64,000 nucleotides of DNA from Diphasiastrum complanatum (GCA_029204225.1 MU831898.1:33705-97704); one strand, 5' to 3'; numbered from the stretch's first letter, positions 32,685-44,462 are shown. The notes: generated by a model not told the origin, from the sequence alone. Numbers and translations: made by a program.

Positions 32685-35600
32685 ATGGATCCATCATCTA
32701 GTTCATCTCTCATTGACAAACTCGATGGAGACAACTACCATCTCTGGAAATTCAAGATAAAGGTTATACAACTAGCCAAAGAACTGTGGGACATTGTTGA
32801 TGGCACAGAGCTCAAACCAAAAGGTGATGTAGCCAGCATCACTAAGTGGAGACTGAGAGATGGCAAGCATTTGCCATGATCACCCTCAACATCAAGGATA
32901 CTCAGATTAGCCATGTATGTGTCGCTCAAACTACTAAAAATGCATGGGACATCCTAGCAACCCTCTACGATATCAAGGATGTGGCTTCCAAGCTACACTT
33001 GAGGAAGAAATTCTTCACCTTGAGAATGTCTGACGTAGATAGTGTTTTGAATCACCTCAACACTTTCAAAAATCTTATGGAGCAAATGACTGCAACTGGC
33101 TCAGTCATAGAAGATTCTGATGCTCTCATGACTCTATTATCGAGTGTACTTGAAGCCTACAAAAATTGGATCATGGCAATTCTAACCGAAGAGCACCTCA
33201 CTTTGTCAAGAGTAATTTCACAACTCCTACAAGAGGAGATCAGAAGATTAGCATCCTCCTTAGGCTCAGGATCGGATCCTCAAGCTCTATATTAAAAAAA
33301 TCAGAAGTTTAGATCCAAGAGATTTATAAAGTCAGGTTATTCTGACAAGAAGAGCAACATGCAGTCTGGACCAAATTTTGGTTCAGAATCAAATTCAAGT
33401 TCTTCATTCCAACTAGTGCAAAAACTCTTCTATAGATGCTATATGAGGGATGGCCACGAAATCAAGGACTGCCAAACTTTGAAGTACAACAATGAAAAGA
33501 AAAAACAGTTCCAACAACAGGCACACAGTGCTACAACCAATCACTCGATTCAGCAACAGGAAGAAGATCAAGCTGCTATCATGACCAAAGTTGGAGAACA
33601 AGAAGATATCGATTCCTGGTATCTAGACTCTAGAGCAACTCAACATATGACTCAAAATTGCGACTAGTTCAAAGACTATAAGTCATTCATGCACTCTCGA
33701 GTTGTACAACTTGGAGACAACTCATTACATTCAATCAAAGGTGAAGGAACATTCAGAGTGGAATTCCAAAAAAGTGAAGTCAAATTGTTGTCAAACGTTC
33801 TCCACGTTCCAAATCTGACCAAGAATCTGCTCTCAGTTAGCAGAATCACCGATTTAGATCGGAAGGTCAAATTCGATACAGATGGCTGCACAATTCCTGA
33901 CAAATCCCGAAAGGTTCTAGCCTTCGGAAGAAGAAGCGGCTATCTTTACAAACTCAGCCACTGCTACTCTTCTAACATTCAAGCTCTTCACACAACCGCT
34001 TTTGAATCAACTGATATGTTGTGGCAGACTTGGCCACCTCAATTTGAATAGTATCTAGCAATGTCTGCTCAGAGATTAGTACAAGATCTGTCTTCTGTCA
34101 GCAAGCCAACTTCTCCATGCAAAAGCAGTATAATCAGCAAGCATGCTAGAAGCCCTTTCATTTCAGATTCAGTTCATACATCCAAGGGCTTGCTTGACCT
34201 TGTACATAGCGACATTTGTAACCCGAAGCAGACTACTTCCACAGAGAGAGCTCTCTATTCATTGACATTTTCTCAAAAGGACTGCTACTTACTTTATGAA
34301 GAACAAATCCGAAGCGTTCAAGTTCTTTAGGCAGTTCAAAGCGTATGCAGAAAACCAGACCCAGAGGAAGATCAAGACTCTATGTACAAATGGAGGGGGA
34401 GAGTATATCTCCACAGAATTCAAGGAGTTATGCAAGGACAACGCATTGAAGGCAAAGGGACAATCAAGATTGTGTTCACGAACACTCTTTTAAGATAAAT
34501 GATGTGGGCTACACTGTTACTTTCTCATCTGAACAATGTACAATCTTCAATGAAGATACTACTCTGAGTAACGAGTTGAGAATGTATATGTACTATCTGA
34601 CTCAGTTGCATTAGCTAGTTTTTCAAATGAAAATGTGAACTATCATGCTATATTGTGGCATAGTCGATTCAGACACGAGAATACACGATCACTTTCTTAC
34701 ATGCACTATAATAATTTAGTTGATGAATTGAGCCATTAATAACAAGACTCCTTATCAAGTATGGCATAGAAACAAGAGTAGTGTCAACCATTTAATAATA
34801 TCTGGTTCAAATATGTTTCATTCATGTTCCTAAACAACTTAGGAAGAAGCCGGATCATAGAACAAATCAATGCATTTTCACTGGCTATCCTGATGAGCAT
34901 AAAGCTTATAGAGTTTATGATCCATCCACCAATGTAACATTTGTTTCTAGGGATGTCATCTTCAAAGAAGATACATTCTATGACTTTCAACAACCATCGA
35001 TAAATGATGCTGTGATATTTCATCCTATTTTATGCAGCATGCAATCTTCCAATAATGATGTTTCTTCTACAAAACCTACAGCTACAGCTACAGAAGCCGA
35101 TTAGTCGACAATACCTATCACAAGACCAAGACAAGCTAGCTCGAACAGATCTAGACAACTTTAAGAAGAAGCACCATCGCAATTTGGTCAATTGCTGACT
35201 GTCCAAAGATCCTCACGGATCTAAATAGTTCCTGAGAAGTATACGACTCAATCTTTCTAGACTTCATCAGAAGATCCAGAGACCCTAGCCAAAGAAATTA
35301 ACTCTAAGGATGTTGTGAAGTGGCAAGAAGCTATGGAAAGCGAGTACAACTCACTTTTGACAAACCAGACCTGGACACTAGTCGACATTTTCACTCATAA
35401 GAGAGTTATCGACAACAAGTGGATCTTCAAGAAGAAGATCAAATTTGATGGTTCCATTGCAAAATGGAAAGCACGACTGGTGGCTAAAGGATTCACTCAA
35501 GTCCAACGAGTGGACTATCAAGAAATTTTCACTCTTGTTGTCAAAATGCAGTCAATTAAGACTCTGATCACGTTAGCAGCCACGAAAGAGCTCGAGATTG

Positions 35601-36845
35601 ATAAGATGGATATCAAGAAAACATTTCTTCGACGTAGCTATATACTTTCTAGCCAAAAGGAGTCGAAGTCAAAGGCCAAAAGCACAAAGTGTGCAAATTG
35701 CACAAAGTGATCTATGGCTTGAAATAGGCCGCAAGGGCTTGGTTCAAAAGAATCAATGCTTATCTTGTTTCGATTGGGTTTTGCAAACAATTCAGCTAAT
35801 TGTAATGTTTATTCTAAACATCTAGGTGGCCATTTAGTTCACATAGCTCTTTACTTAGATGATGCATTTATTTTGTCTAATGACACTTTTATATTGCACA
35901 CTACTAAGAGTAATTAGTCAAGAAATTTGACATGACTAATCTAGACGTTGTTCGTTCTTTGCTAGGAATTCACATTACTAGAAATAGGTTACAAAAGAAA
36001 ATCTATCTTAGCCAGTAGAAATATCTAGAAAATATTCTAGGAAAATTTCGTATGTTTGATTGCAAACCGATTGACACACCAATGGATCCAAGTGTAGTAT
36101 TGACTAAACCTTCTTGTGATGATTCTGAAAGTGAAGTACAAGACTTAGCAAAGTATCCTTCTCATTCACTTATAGGATGTTTAATGTATGTCATGATGTG
36201 CACCAAACTAGATCTAGCATACACTGTTGGCACGTTAAGTCAATACATCTCTAATCCTAGGATCTTGCTTTGGAAAGCATTAAAGAGAGTGATGAAGTAC
36301 ATTCAAGGAAGTTTAGATCACATTTTATGGTATGATGGAAATGCTATCGACCCACTCATCCTACGAGACTACTCCGACTCAGATTGGAGATGAACAATCT
36401 CTACTAGAAAATCTACCTCTGGGTTCTGTTTCTATTTGGCAGGGGGGCCGATTTCGTGGAATTCAAGAAAGCAGAATCAGTTGCATTTTTTTCAATCAAG
36501 GTAGAGTACATCGTAGCATGTCAAGCTTCAAAAGAAGCTATATGGATTAGGTTATTACTTCTCAACTTACATCACACTCAGGTTCGGCCAACTACCATTT
36601 TGTGTGACAATTTGAGCTATATTTCATTGTCTCTGAATCCTAGATTTCATGGCAAGTCCAAGCACAGAGAAATCTAGTATCATTTCATTTGGAAAAAGAT
36701 TTTTTGAGGACAAGTGACTCTTCAATATTGCTCCACAACAGAAATGGTTGTAGACATATTCACCAAAGCACTTCCCAAGATTGAGAATCAAAAGTTTTTC
36801 AACATGCTAAACATGATGAAGATGCCAAACCACCAACCGTGACCT
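32685..36845 (+). pseudogene. Ty1/copia gag-pol, nearly full length, many lesions (copia 3)
   Basis: Gag opens MDPSSSSSLIDKLDGDNYHLW; a frameshift at about 32846 leads to RWQAFAMITLNIKDTQISHV and NHLNTFKNLMEQM. The zinc knuckle reads CYMRDGHEIKDC, having lost its second Cys, and the protease site reads YLDSRATQHM, with the catalytic DSG changed to DSR. Integrase spans LLDLVHSDIC to GGGEYISTEFKELC. From 34495 a second pre-integrase-like piece (GYTVTFSSEQCTIFN, LWHSRF) appears where integrase should continue, suggesting a chimera. Then come the integrase tail (GYPDEHKAYRVYDP), reverse transcriptase (WIFKKKIKFDGSIAKWKARL, then LYLDDAFI) and RNase H (YPSHSLIGCLMYVM, VEYIVACQASKEAIW, MVVDIFTKALPK). 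A purine run AAGAGGGA follows near 36847. Domain order is the copia order. Not functional. Confidence 0.9.
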
Positions 36846-36856
36846 TAAGAGGGATT

Positions 36857-37245
36857 ATTGGAAATTAAGTCCACAGTTTTCTCCTTGGTGAATGCTATTT
36901 TCTATTTCAAGATTTCTCTTGCACGTTTATTGATCATTGATCTAGGGTCAGATGCATTTATCAGAAATCTAATTCATGTTTGTTGCACGTGCATTAACAA
37001 CAAGCCCCATCTGACGAACGAGATGAGGATGGATCAAATAGATCTAGCTAGTGTTTTAGCTCTATAGTTGGGTTTCAACCTCTTTTCTCTTGATTTGTGA
37101 CACATGATCTGCCATGTAGTGTTGTTTTCCCTTATGGACTACTATCCAAAAATCAAACTCCAACAACAGAAGTAGCCATTTGGTGATTCTCCTTGTGTTG
37201 CAAGTTTTGTTAACAAGATAGAGCAAGGGTTGATGGTCCATATAA
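36857..37245. other. Stretch after the copia 3 purine tract
   Basis: It should be the 3' LTR but does not resemble the sequence before the 32542 primer site. A 69-codon ORF has no motif. The 3' LTR was probably replaced or truncated. Confidence 0.35.
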
Positions 37246-37338
37246 AAGATTCATGTAGAGTACTTAAATTAAACAAATTATATATATTTTTACATAAATG
37301 TTCCAATTATGAACATATATCAAAATGAAATGAGTAAT
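37246..37338. repeat. Shared terminal segment, copy 2
   Basis: Matches 30045-30136 in the same orientation. In both places a minus-strand gene with an acidic C-terminus ends just to the right. Confidence 0.7.
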
Positions 37339-37344
37339 TATTAG

Positions 37345-38486
37345 ATCCAGTTGAATCATCCCCGTCTTGGCCATGGTCATCAAACTCATGTGACTGCGAT
37401 GCATGAGATTGGGACTACGATACTTGTTGCGTACAATAAAGATGTTTAAATTTTGTAATTGATGATGTTAGAGTGTCCGATCACACGAATGTGTTGACGT
37501 TAAAATATATCTTGAAGCCATATATACCTCAGAATATCCATCCTAATCAATTCTCACTCCTCGTCTCTCCAATGATTGCATGTTGTTGGAATAAGCATAC
37601 TTATACTCATCTTTTGTTGGAGACTAGTTTACGACAGATTTCTGCATGAATCTACAGATTGGTGATTGTTATTTAATTTAAACAAATTCACAAATAAAAT
37701 TTAAATTACGATAATATCAAATTCAACATATGGGTGGGGAAACTTACGAAATGGGCATGAAAAGAACTTTGGTCGGCACTGCCAAGGTGAGAAGGCCTTG
37801 CAGTCTCCAGTCGCTTCTTAGCTGCCTCTCGTTGTTGCTTGACAATCTGGATTTTCTCAAAATTCTTTCTTTGCAAAATTCCAATCGTCTTTGTGCACGT
37901 AATATGGCCTACAATGGCCAGCTCTCACCGCATCTTGGATCTCTGATTTGTGCTGGCTCATCAAGCCTCCCATGAGGCCCACCATCCATTTTTGAGCAAA
38001 TTGCAAAAACTGTCTATACAAATGGTCAACGACATAATTCTTGTCGTCATCACTTTGTTTGTGCCAGTTTTTGAAAATGTCCTTGTTGAAGATGACATGT
38101 GTGAGTTGCTTCATGCGAGTGATCACATGACCAACGCGCTCATCCTCCACTATGTGTTTCACATGACCATCGCGCTCATCCTCCACTATGTGCTTCTCCA
38201 CACCTAGTGGAGGATGAACGCGGTGGTCGTGTGATCACTTGTATGAGGCAACCTACTGAATGAGAGGATGTGGATGGTAGTCGACCAACCTACTAGAACT
38301 CTGTGCCTCCCAATGAGCCCGTAGTCTCTCCATAATCTTGCTTGCACGCGAAGGAGACATCTCATCCATATAACTGAGGACCTCATCGTCACTCATGGAT
38401 GAAAAAAGGGACAACTCGTGACTGTGGCTAGATCCATGACTTGAGGATGTGTCACAAGACATTAAGGATACGTATGGGATCATCAA
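37345..38486 (-). pseudogene. Decayed transposon-type gene, possibly Ptta/En-Spm (Transposase_24-like)
   Basis: Read right to left: 38486-38253 encodes a Ser/Asp-rich start (SMSDDEVLSYMDEMS, then ASKIMERLRAHWEAQ). After a stop and repeat-riddled segment, 38140-37860 reads RMKQLTHVIFNKDIFKNW, KNYVVDHLYRQFLQFAQKW and CRPYYVHKDDWNFAKKEF. One extra base in a T4 run (37860-37863 on the plus strand, as A4) shifts the frame, which then continues EKIQIVKQQREAAKKRL and PSHLGSADQSSF to a GTAAGT donor near 37745. A final open stretch encodes an acidic tail (SQSHEFDDHGQDGDDSTG). The W...F and DWN...K...H.GS pattern recalls the plant Ptta/En-Spm transposase family, but I am not sure. It could be an accessory ORF of the element that also contributed the methyltransferase at 30-31.3 kb. 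Confidence 0.4.
38109..38245. repeat. Compound palindrome: two 36-bp direct units and one inverted copy
   Basis: GCGCTCATCCTCCACTATGTG occurs twice in direct orientation, preceded by CACATGACCA. The inverse, beginning CTAGTGGAGGATGAACGCGG and ending GTGTGATCACTT, follows after about 14 bp. The outer arms, starting GTGATCACATGACC and ending with its complement, extend to about 39 bp. It interrupts the coding frame of the gene around it. Confidence 0.85.
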
Positions 38487-38879
38487 GCAACAAAATATAG
38501 TTTTTAAAAATAAAACCCTATAGAATTAATGAGTGCAAGAAATAAATTTAAATAAATGATTTTAGGGTTTAGAGTCTAATACAATAAGTCACTCCTTACA
38601 TTCAACCATAGATAAATAGATTACATTACACCCTAATAATCACAAATACTGAGATTACATGTCGTTCGAGTCAATACATGTGAATAATTACACTTTAAAA
38701 CAAACAAATTAAACATTCCTACATGGTTTAGGGCCAAATACAACTCAATTACATAACTAGTCAGGGTTCAAAAATACATATTAACTAGCTACATCCCTAT
38801 GACCTTGGCAAATGTACGAATCAAAACGATAGATCTAAAAACATGTACATAAGTATCTGTAAACATGGAAAGGCTAGCT
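38487..38879. other. AT-rich stretch, nothing recognised
   Basis: Upstream flank of the 37.3-38.5 kb gene. No palindrome array like that at 31.4 kb is present. Confidence 0.35.
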
Positions 38880-39600
38880 AGATGAGTTGGCTGATGCTGT
38901 CTTATTTTACGTGGACAAAGTACCGGAATGGGCTGCCGACATTGTTGAATATCTAATGCGGGGCCAACCAGACAAGTCACTACCAAAGGCGGATCAGCGG
39001 AGATTGATCTTGAAAGCTAGACCTTATCAGCTGATTGCCGGCCAATTGTATCGAAGAGGACCATATGGGATTCTTTGACGGTGTATTCTTTCACATGAGA
39101 CCACCCAAATCATTTCGCTTTCAGATGAAGGCATGGGTGGATGCCATTTTGCATCCGACATTACAGTTCGCATGATTCTGCATTCAAGATGTTGGTGCAA
39201 CGATTCATAAGGATACGTAGGAATACCTAAGGAAGTGCGATGTGCCAAAGGTCAAGGAGAACAACAAGATTGAATTATGATCTACTACACCCAGTCTTAG
39301 CCCAAGCACCCTTCGAAAAGTGGGGATTGTATACCTGTGAAGTAGCTGATAATAGGACAACTGCCAGGTTCCTTTATGAAAATAGCATTGTGTGCTTGGA
39401 TGTCCGGTGGAGATAGTCAGCGATTGCGACAAGCATATCCATCAAGATTCAGCTAGATATGGCAAGATCAAAAAATCCACTAGGATCCAAGAGGGATCCA
39501 GATTCAGATGGGATCAAGAAGGAAGCACATCATCAGATTATGCCAATAAGTCTCCCAAATTTGTAGATCTGAGACCTCGATCTCAGTAACTATGGAGAAT
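38880..39600 (+). pseudogene. Ty3/gypsy (Tat/Athila-like) integrase remnant
   Basis: The first part, VPEWAADIVEYLMRG, then KARPYQLIAGQLYRRGPYGIL, matches the region between RNase H and integrase. It is followed out of frame by SDEGMGGCHFASDIT (normally the HEGxxGGHF zinc region) and, near 39395, by LGCPVEIVSDCDKHIHQD, the second catalytic Asp block. Many stops and indels. It is a different copy from the integrase at 16.3 kb. Confidence 0.75.
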
Positions 39601-40520
39601 TAAGGGCAAAATTCACCCAAAACTGATGGATCTATTACCAAATATCCATTAGAACTTCCAAAGAACTACCAACAATCAGATCAAACATGGATGAAGCTGA
39701 TTACCAGTTTGCAAGAGTTAAAAATCAGAGAATCTCAAGATCTCGTCAAAAAACACTCTAAAAGAGCACTTTTTTCATGATTTTTGGAGATCTCCTGGGA
39801 GGTAGCTCTTGAAACTTGGACATTCACTAGATCTGACCCAAATGCATCCATGAAAATATCTGCGAGAGTTCATGATGGAGAAATCATCATTTTTGAGTGT
39901 ATGCGAGGTTCCTAAAAGCTAAATCTTCAAAACCTTTGCAGAGCATCAAGATCATCCTACCAACATTCGCAAGGGGCATAAATGGTATCAGAGCAGTGAA
40001 ATTAGCCTACCTACATGGTCTGATCTTGAAAATCCAACCACAGGGACATGTTGTGATAGAGATCACCTCCTACAAGAGTTGAACCCTCACAGACAGTCTG
40101 AACCCTCGTAGAACCTTCGCAAGGCAGTCAAATCACCTTCTGAACTCTCACAGACTTTTCTGAGGTCTTAGAATTTTGTGAAGAAGGTCCCTGCCAAAAT
40201 CTGGGTGGATTGGGCAAGGGAAAGTGGATTTCACCTAACACGCACTCTAAATTCTACTACATTAGGGCTGAATTCGAGTCATTTGTCACCTTTGCTGGTA
40301 AACCTCTGCTCAAATTTTCACTAAAATTTCCAAGTTCTCTATTTGCGATCAAATTTCATACAAGCTATCATCTGCACATTCTAAACACAGATCTGCGCTC
40401 TGAACTACAATTCCTACAATCCACCACTTGTTATTCACAATTTTTGTCGTTTCCACCTCCTTTTTTTTATCTTTTCCATCGTTTTTCCTTCTTTTTCCTC
40501 CTTTAACTATCATTGCTAAC
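39601..40520. other. Retroelement leader-like sequence with a primer-binding site
   Basis: TGGTATCAGAGC at 39983-39994 looks like an initiator-Met primer site, but the bases before it do not end in a clear LTR terminus. Around 40085-40170 ACCCTCRCAGAC words repeat. No protein motif. Confidence 0.4.
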
Positions 40521-41115
40521 ATGGCCTCTTCATCCTCTGAAGACTCTGGCACCAAGCAGGTGATCCAGCGTGAAATACCCTCGGCCACATAGATATGGCC
40601 CTTACCCTCTAACACTCTGATTCAACCATGGCTTCAAACTGCTGGCCCACTTCTTGAGGCAATGTGTTTTTTTTTCGGCGCTTTTCCAATCTAAGATTAA
40701 CATAGGCCTTGCCCTTCACGCTTACGCCACCTGGGACGCATCGAAGTTGCGCTTCCACTTCTTGTACCAAGGTACCACGCGTACAAGGTTAGGATTAACG
40801 CGGACTCGATGGTCACCACTGGCATTATGTCCGGTGACCGTCAGCCCATCTCCCATCATCAGACAAAAAGCCTGATCAAACCTTTCATCACCCCATCCAA
40901 ACTAACAACGATTACTTGATAGAGGCTATCACGGAACCAGTCATATTAGGCAGCTGCGCATTTGTTGAACAACTTTCTAGTTGTTTCAACATTTCGTAAG
41001 GACAGAATTCAGTCCACGCTGTTGAGTCAAATAGTGGAATCCTTCTTGGCATTCCCTGGCCCCACGATTGTGCCATATGACTGGCATGCCTTTTGTAAAG
41101 TCCTTGGATTATTCT
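40521..41115 (+). pseudogene. Possible broken retroelement ORF starting MASSSSEDSG
   Basis: An ATG at 40521 follows a leader-like region and opens MASSSSEDSGTKQVIQREIP, then hits a stop. Other frames give VRINADSMVTTGIMSGDRQP and ESFLAFPGPTIVPYDWHAF. Resemblance to the Ser-rich start of the ORF at 17941 suggests a retroelement ORF, but I recognise no domain. Confidence 0.25.
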
Positions 41116-41120
41116 AAACA

Positions 41121-41197
41121 TGCCAATCACAAGCAACACAAGGGAACCTGATGGTGGACAAACCAACCCAACCAACCTAGATCGAACGGATCTAGCT
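41121..41197 (-). repeat. Family A gypsy LTR, first part (minus strand), split by element B
   Basis: Begins TGCCAATCAC and runs to GGATCTAGCT. It is the reverse complement of the end of the LTRs at 6729 and 7407 (CTAGATCC...TTGGTTTGTCCAC...). The rest of this LTR resumes at 46253. Confidence 0.85.
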
Positions 41198-42441
41198 TGT
41201 TGTAAAGCTACCTTTACAAGTTTTACTTCCAGCGCCATCGGTGCCAGCTATGTCCTCGGCGCCAGCAGCGCCCCTGCTGCTCCCGGCGCCAACAGCGCCG
41301 GCGCCGCTCCTGGCTCCACTGTGACCAGAATCCAGCCGGCACCAAGTTCCTATGGCTGAAAATCTTTGATCGGTTCTAGCGGAGTCCAGAGAGCTCAGAT
41401 CGATGTGCAATCACCTCACACGATCTAGGCATGATTAAAGGAAGCATGGGGATCAATAAAATCTAGAGAGAGAAATGACTTTCTAGAAAGAGAAAATCCT
41501 AGAGAGAGAAAAACGTGCTTTACCATCTTGGGTAGAGTGCTTGGTATGAGGGGGGGTGCCGAATCACACCAATACTATAGGGGAGTGCGGGTTGCGACTC
41601 AGGACGAGCTCCAACCAAGTCTCAGCCTCCCTTGCTGGAATGTTGTCATGGCTCTCGCCTTGGCATGCTAGCGCCCCGGAGACTAGGGTCGGTCACACAC
41701 TTGAAATGTAACCTTCTCAGATTTATCAATAAAGTGGGATTTTTCTCAAACTGACTCTGATTACCTTCTGGCTTTCAGTGTTCGGTAAAAGCGCCAGTTG
41801 TAAGGCCGCTTTCAAAATTTTTAACTTGGCACATAGCTGAGGGTCGTATCCCGGGACGCCAGCGGTATGCCGTCGGAACTATTCGGTCCGTGGCGCCAGC
41901 GGTATGCTGTTGGGACTATTTGGTCCAGGAACTGGTTGTTTCCATATCTGTCGCGGCTTGTGGTTCTGAGTGTTCCTTGCATGAACGTGAATGGGTTAAG
42001 CTCTTGGGGAACGGGCTCTAACCTGTCGGCTGAGTTGGATGGCTTGCTTGGGTGGATGTTACCTGTTTATGGCTGTCCAGTCTGGCGTGGCGCCAGGTTG
42101 GCTTCCAGCGCTCGTGACGAAGCTTTCAGTTGGTTAAGTTTGATGTAAGTCAGACCGCTTGCTTGGAATGGATGTTACTCGTTTGTAACGAAGCTTCGAG
42201 TTGGTTAAGTTTGATGTATGTCGGGCGGCTTGCTTGGAGGGAAGTCACCCACATCGGGACCCCCGATCTGGCATGGCGCCAGGTTGGATCTCAATGTTGG
42301 TTTTCGGAACTTCAAGTTGGTTAAGTCTGATCGTTGTTGGCGAGTTGGCTGCTTGTATGTCAAGTGGGTTTGGATGGCAAGAGTTGAAGGTTGGGAAGCT
42401 AAGTCGTGGTTCCCGGCTCCCTTTGGGATGCCTGCGCTACA
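41198..42441 (+). repeat. 5' LTR of element B
   Basis: Contains a GGCGCC/CAGCGCC-rich start (41230-41345) and, further on, three degenerate repeats ending GTTGGTTAAGT(T/C)TGAT. ORFs across it are present in both LTRs with indels and are not convincing genes. Confidence 0.92.
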
Positions 42442-42443
42442 TG

Positions 42444-42456
42444 TGGTATCAGAGCC
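42444..42456 (+). promoter_or_regulatory. Primer-binding site of element B
   Basis: TGGTATCAGAGCC, two bases after the LTR end, matches initiator tRNA-Met. Confidence 0.92.
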
Positions 42457-42530
42457 AACTGGCCGGTCAGCTATGTGGATCTCACAAAAATGGCCACGGT
42501 TTGGGGTTCATCAAGAAAACTGTTGTGCAA

Positions 42531-42921
42531 GGTGCTGCCCCTAGTGTAAGCACGGGTGCGTCCACAGTCGGGGTGGTCGGCAGAACGAGGGACTTGATGA
42601 GTCAAAGTGCTGCCCTTGAGGTGTAAGCACGGCCAGTTCTCACGGTTCGGGCCTAGCGCTGTTTGCACGTAGGACAGATGAGGCAGTGTGCTGCCATTAG
42701 GTTGGTGTAAGCACGGTCTGTGCCTTGTGGGGTGCGGGGTGACATATTCGAACTGTACGGGTTAACCATTGATACAGAGATGCTACTCGAAGTCGGGTGT
42801 AAAGCACGGGTGGTTAGCTGCCGGTGCGGGATAGCTGCCGATCGTTTAGCTATAAGGGTTATCGACCAAAAAGTGGTGGGACGTGACTGAGGCAATGTGC
42901 TGCTTAATGGTGAAAGCACGC
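42531..42921 (+). repeat. Five spaced copies of a mini-hairpin GTGCTGCC(n)GTGTAAGCACGG
   Basis: Copies at 42531, 42606, 42685, 42780 and 42896 share GTGCTGC, a variable 8-18 bp loop, and (G)GTGTAAGCACGG. GTGCT pairs with AGCAC, so each forms a short stem. Spacing is 75-116 bp. It lies directly after the primer-binding site, where packaging or dimerisation signals of retroelements are found. Confidence 0.8.
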
Positions 42922-43198
42922 ATAGTTGGAGGGGTGTCCTATGTGGGCTGATTCCGTGATCGATTTGTATGGGCGCGGCCAGGCAAAGGTCCATTGGCAG
43001 GACCATCTCAAAGGGGGACCTTGTCTTTGTTACTTGCTAGTAAACCTGCCTGAGTGTCTTACTTGTATGTATTCGTGGTGAGTCTTAGTACTCGTGCTTT
43101 GCCTGGTTTGCATGATTGCTTGTGATACAAGGAGCTGATGGCTCGAGAAGGAACCTTTTCTTTTGAAGGCTGATACCATCAAACAAAGAGGACTATAG

Positions 43199-43702
43199 AA
43201 TCTGTGGGGGGGATTTGCAGTTCAAGTACTCACACGTGAATGACAACGAAAAGACTCAATGTTTGCAAAGAATGGATGGCTAGCCTGTTTCTTGGGTTAG
43301 TTTCATTTGCGACAACGCCCACCAGACGCAAGCAGGAAGTCAAAAGTTGGAAAGGGCCATTTCAGGGGAGATATTCTATGGAGCAGTTGGTCTTCATGTT
43401 GGGACGGCCACCTTTGGAACTGAAACTCATTGAGCATGGGCGATATCCAGAATCTGTGCGGCGGATTTGCAGTTCAAGTACTCGCACGTGAACGACAATG
43501 AAACGACTCAATGTTTGCAAAGGATGGATGGCTAGCCTGTTTCTTGGGTTAGTTTCATTTACGACAACGCCCACCAGACGCAAGCAGGAAGTCAAAAGTT
43601 GGAAAGGGCAATTTCAGAGGAGATATTCTATGGAGCAGTTGGTCTTCATTTTGGGACGGCCACCTTCGGAACTGAAACTCACTGAGCATGGGTGATACCC
43701 AG
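43199..43702 (+). repeat. 252-bp tandem duplication inside element B
   Basis: 43199-43450 and 43451-43702 are about 93% identical (GGATTTGCAGTTCAAGTACT at 43211 and 43463). The ORFs in each unit look alike only because the unit is repeated; none spans both. Confidence 0.93.
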
Positions 43703-44096
43703 TATCAGTTGGGTTTTTCCTCAAAAGGGAAAAGACTAGGATCCTCTTCAGAGATTGGCAACAAGTTGGATCGAGCCATAATCCTAGCAGATGGGAAGCA
43801 AAGTGTTGGAAAGGCTTTTTGTCCAAAAAACTCTACTCTAAGTCCGATCAGCTGATTTTATAAGTGGAGGGGAACTATCACACACACCTCTCTCTTGGGG
43901 CAAATTTTGAATGAAAGTTGATCAAAATGGGGACAAATTCAAGGTGACCTAGCCATACTCACATGAGGAGACTGGCGAACTTTGGACTTAATAAGTTGAC
44001 AAGTTTTTGTTGTGGAAAGGAAAGTTTGTTATAGGCTTTCTCTGGACCAACAATGATGAGGAAACATATGAGTACGCTGGCTTGTGTTACGTGTAA

Positions 44097-44462
44097 GGCA
44101 GCTGATCAATGGAGGAACTGTGAAAGTTGAGTCTTGCATGAGAGACTTGGTATTTCGAACGGACGCTAAGGGACAGTTCGCGTTGAGATCAGACTAGTGC
44201 AAACTCTGGGTGCATGTGTCTGATTCAAAGAGAGCTACTTGAAGCCAAGCTCGATGTACACTTCTTGTTTTGACTGTGAGGCAACTGACCAGTGATGGAA
44301 TTGTGAAAGTCAAGTTTTGCGTGACGGACATGGTGCCTCAAACAAACGCGAAGAGGTAGTTCGGATGCGGATCAAACTGGTGCGACCCTTTGGCTTTCCA
44401 CGAGGTCAATGGTTACATTTGGGCTGATTCAAAGAGCTACTTCAAGCTAAGTGAGAGGTGCA
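44097..44462 (+). repeat. Diverged tandem duplication of about 183 bp inside element B
   Basis: GGCAGCTGATCA...GGAACTGTGAAAGT at 44097 recurs as GGCAACTGACCA...GGAATTGTGAAAGT at 44280. Both continue with GATTCAAAGAG and GCTACTT. Older than the 252-bp duplication. Confidence 0.7.

Noticed and set aside
36857-37245. 3' LTR of copia 3
   Set aside because: It follows a purine tract, but does not match the sequence before the 32542 primer site.
41867-42626. Overlapping plus-strand ORFs in the element B LTR and leader
   Set aside because: They are in LTR sequence, change by indels between the two LTRs, and match no protein family I know.
43240-43695. Paired 83- and 65-codon ORFs as a duplicated gene
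   Set aside because: Similarity comes from the 252-bp tandem duplication; frames end soon after each unit.
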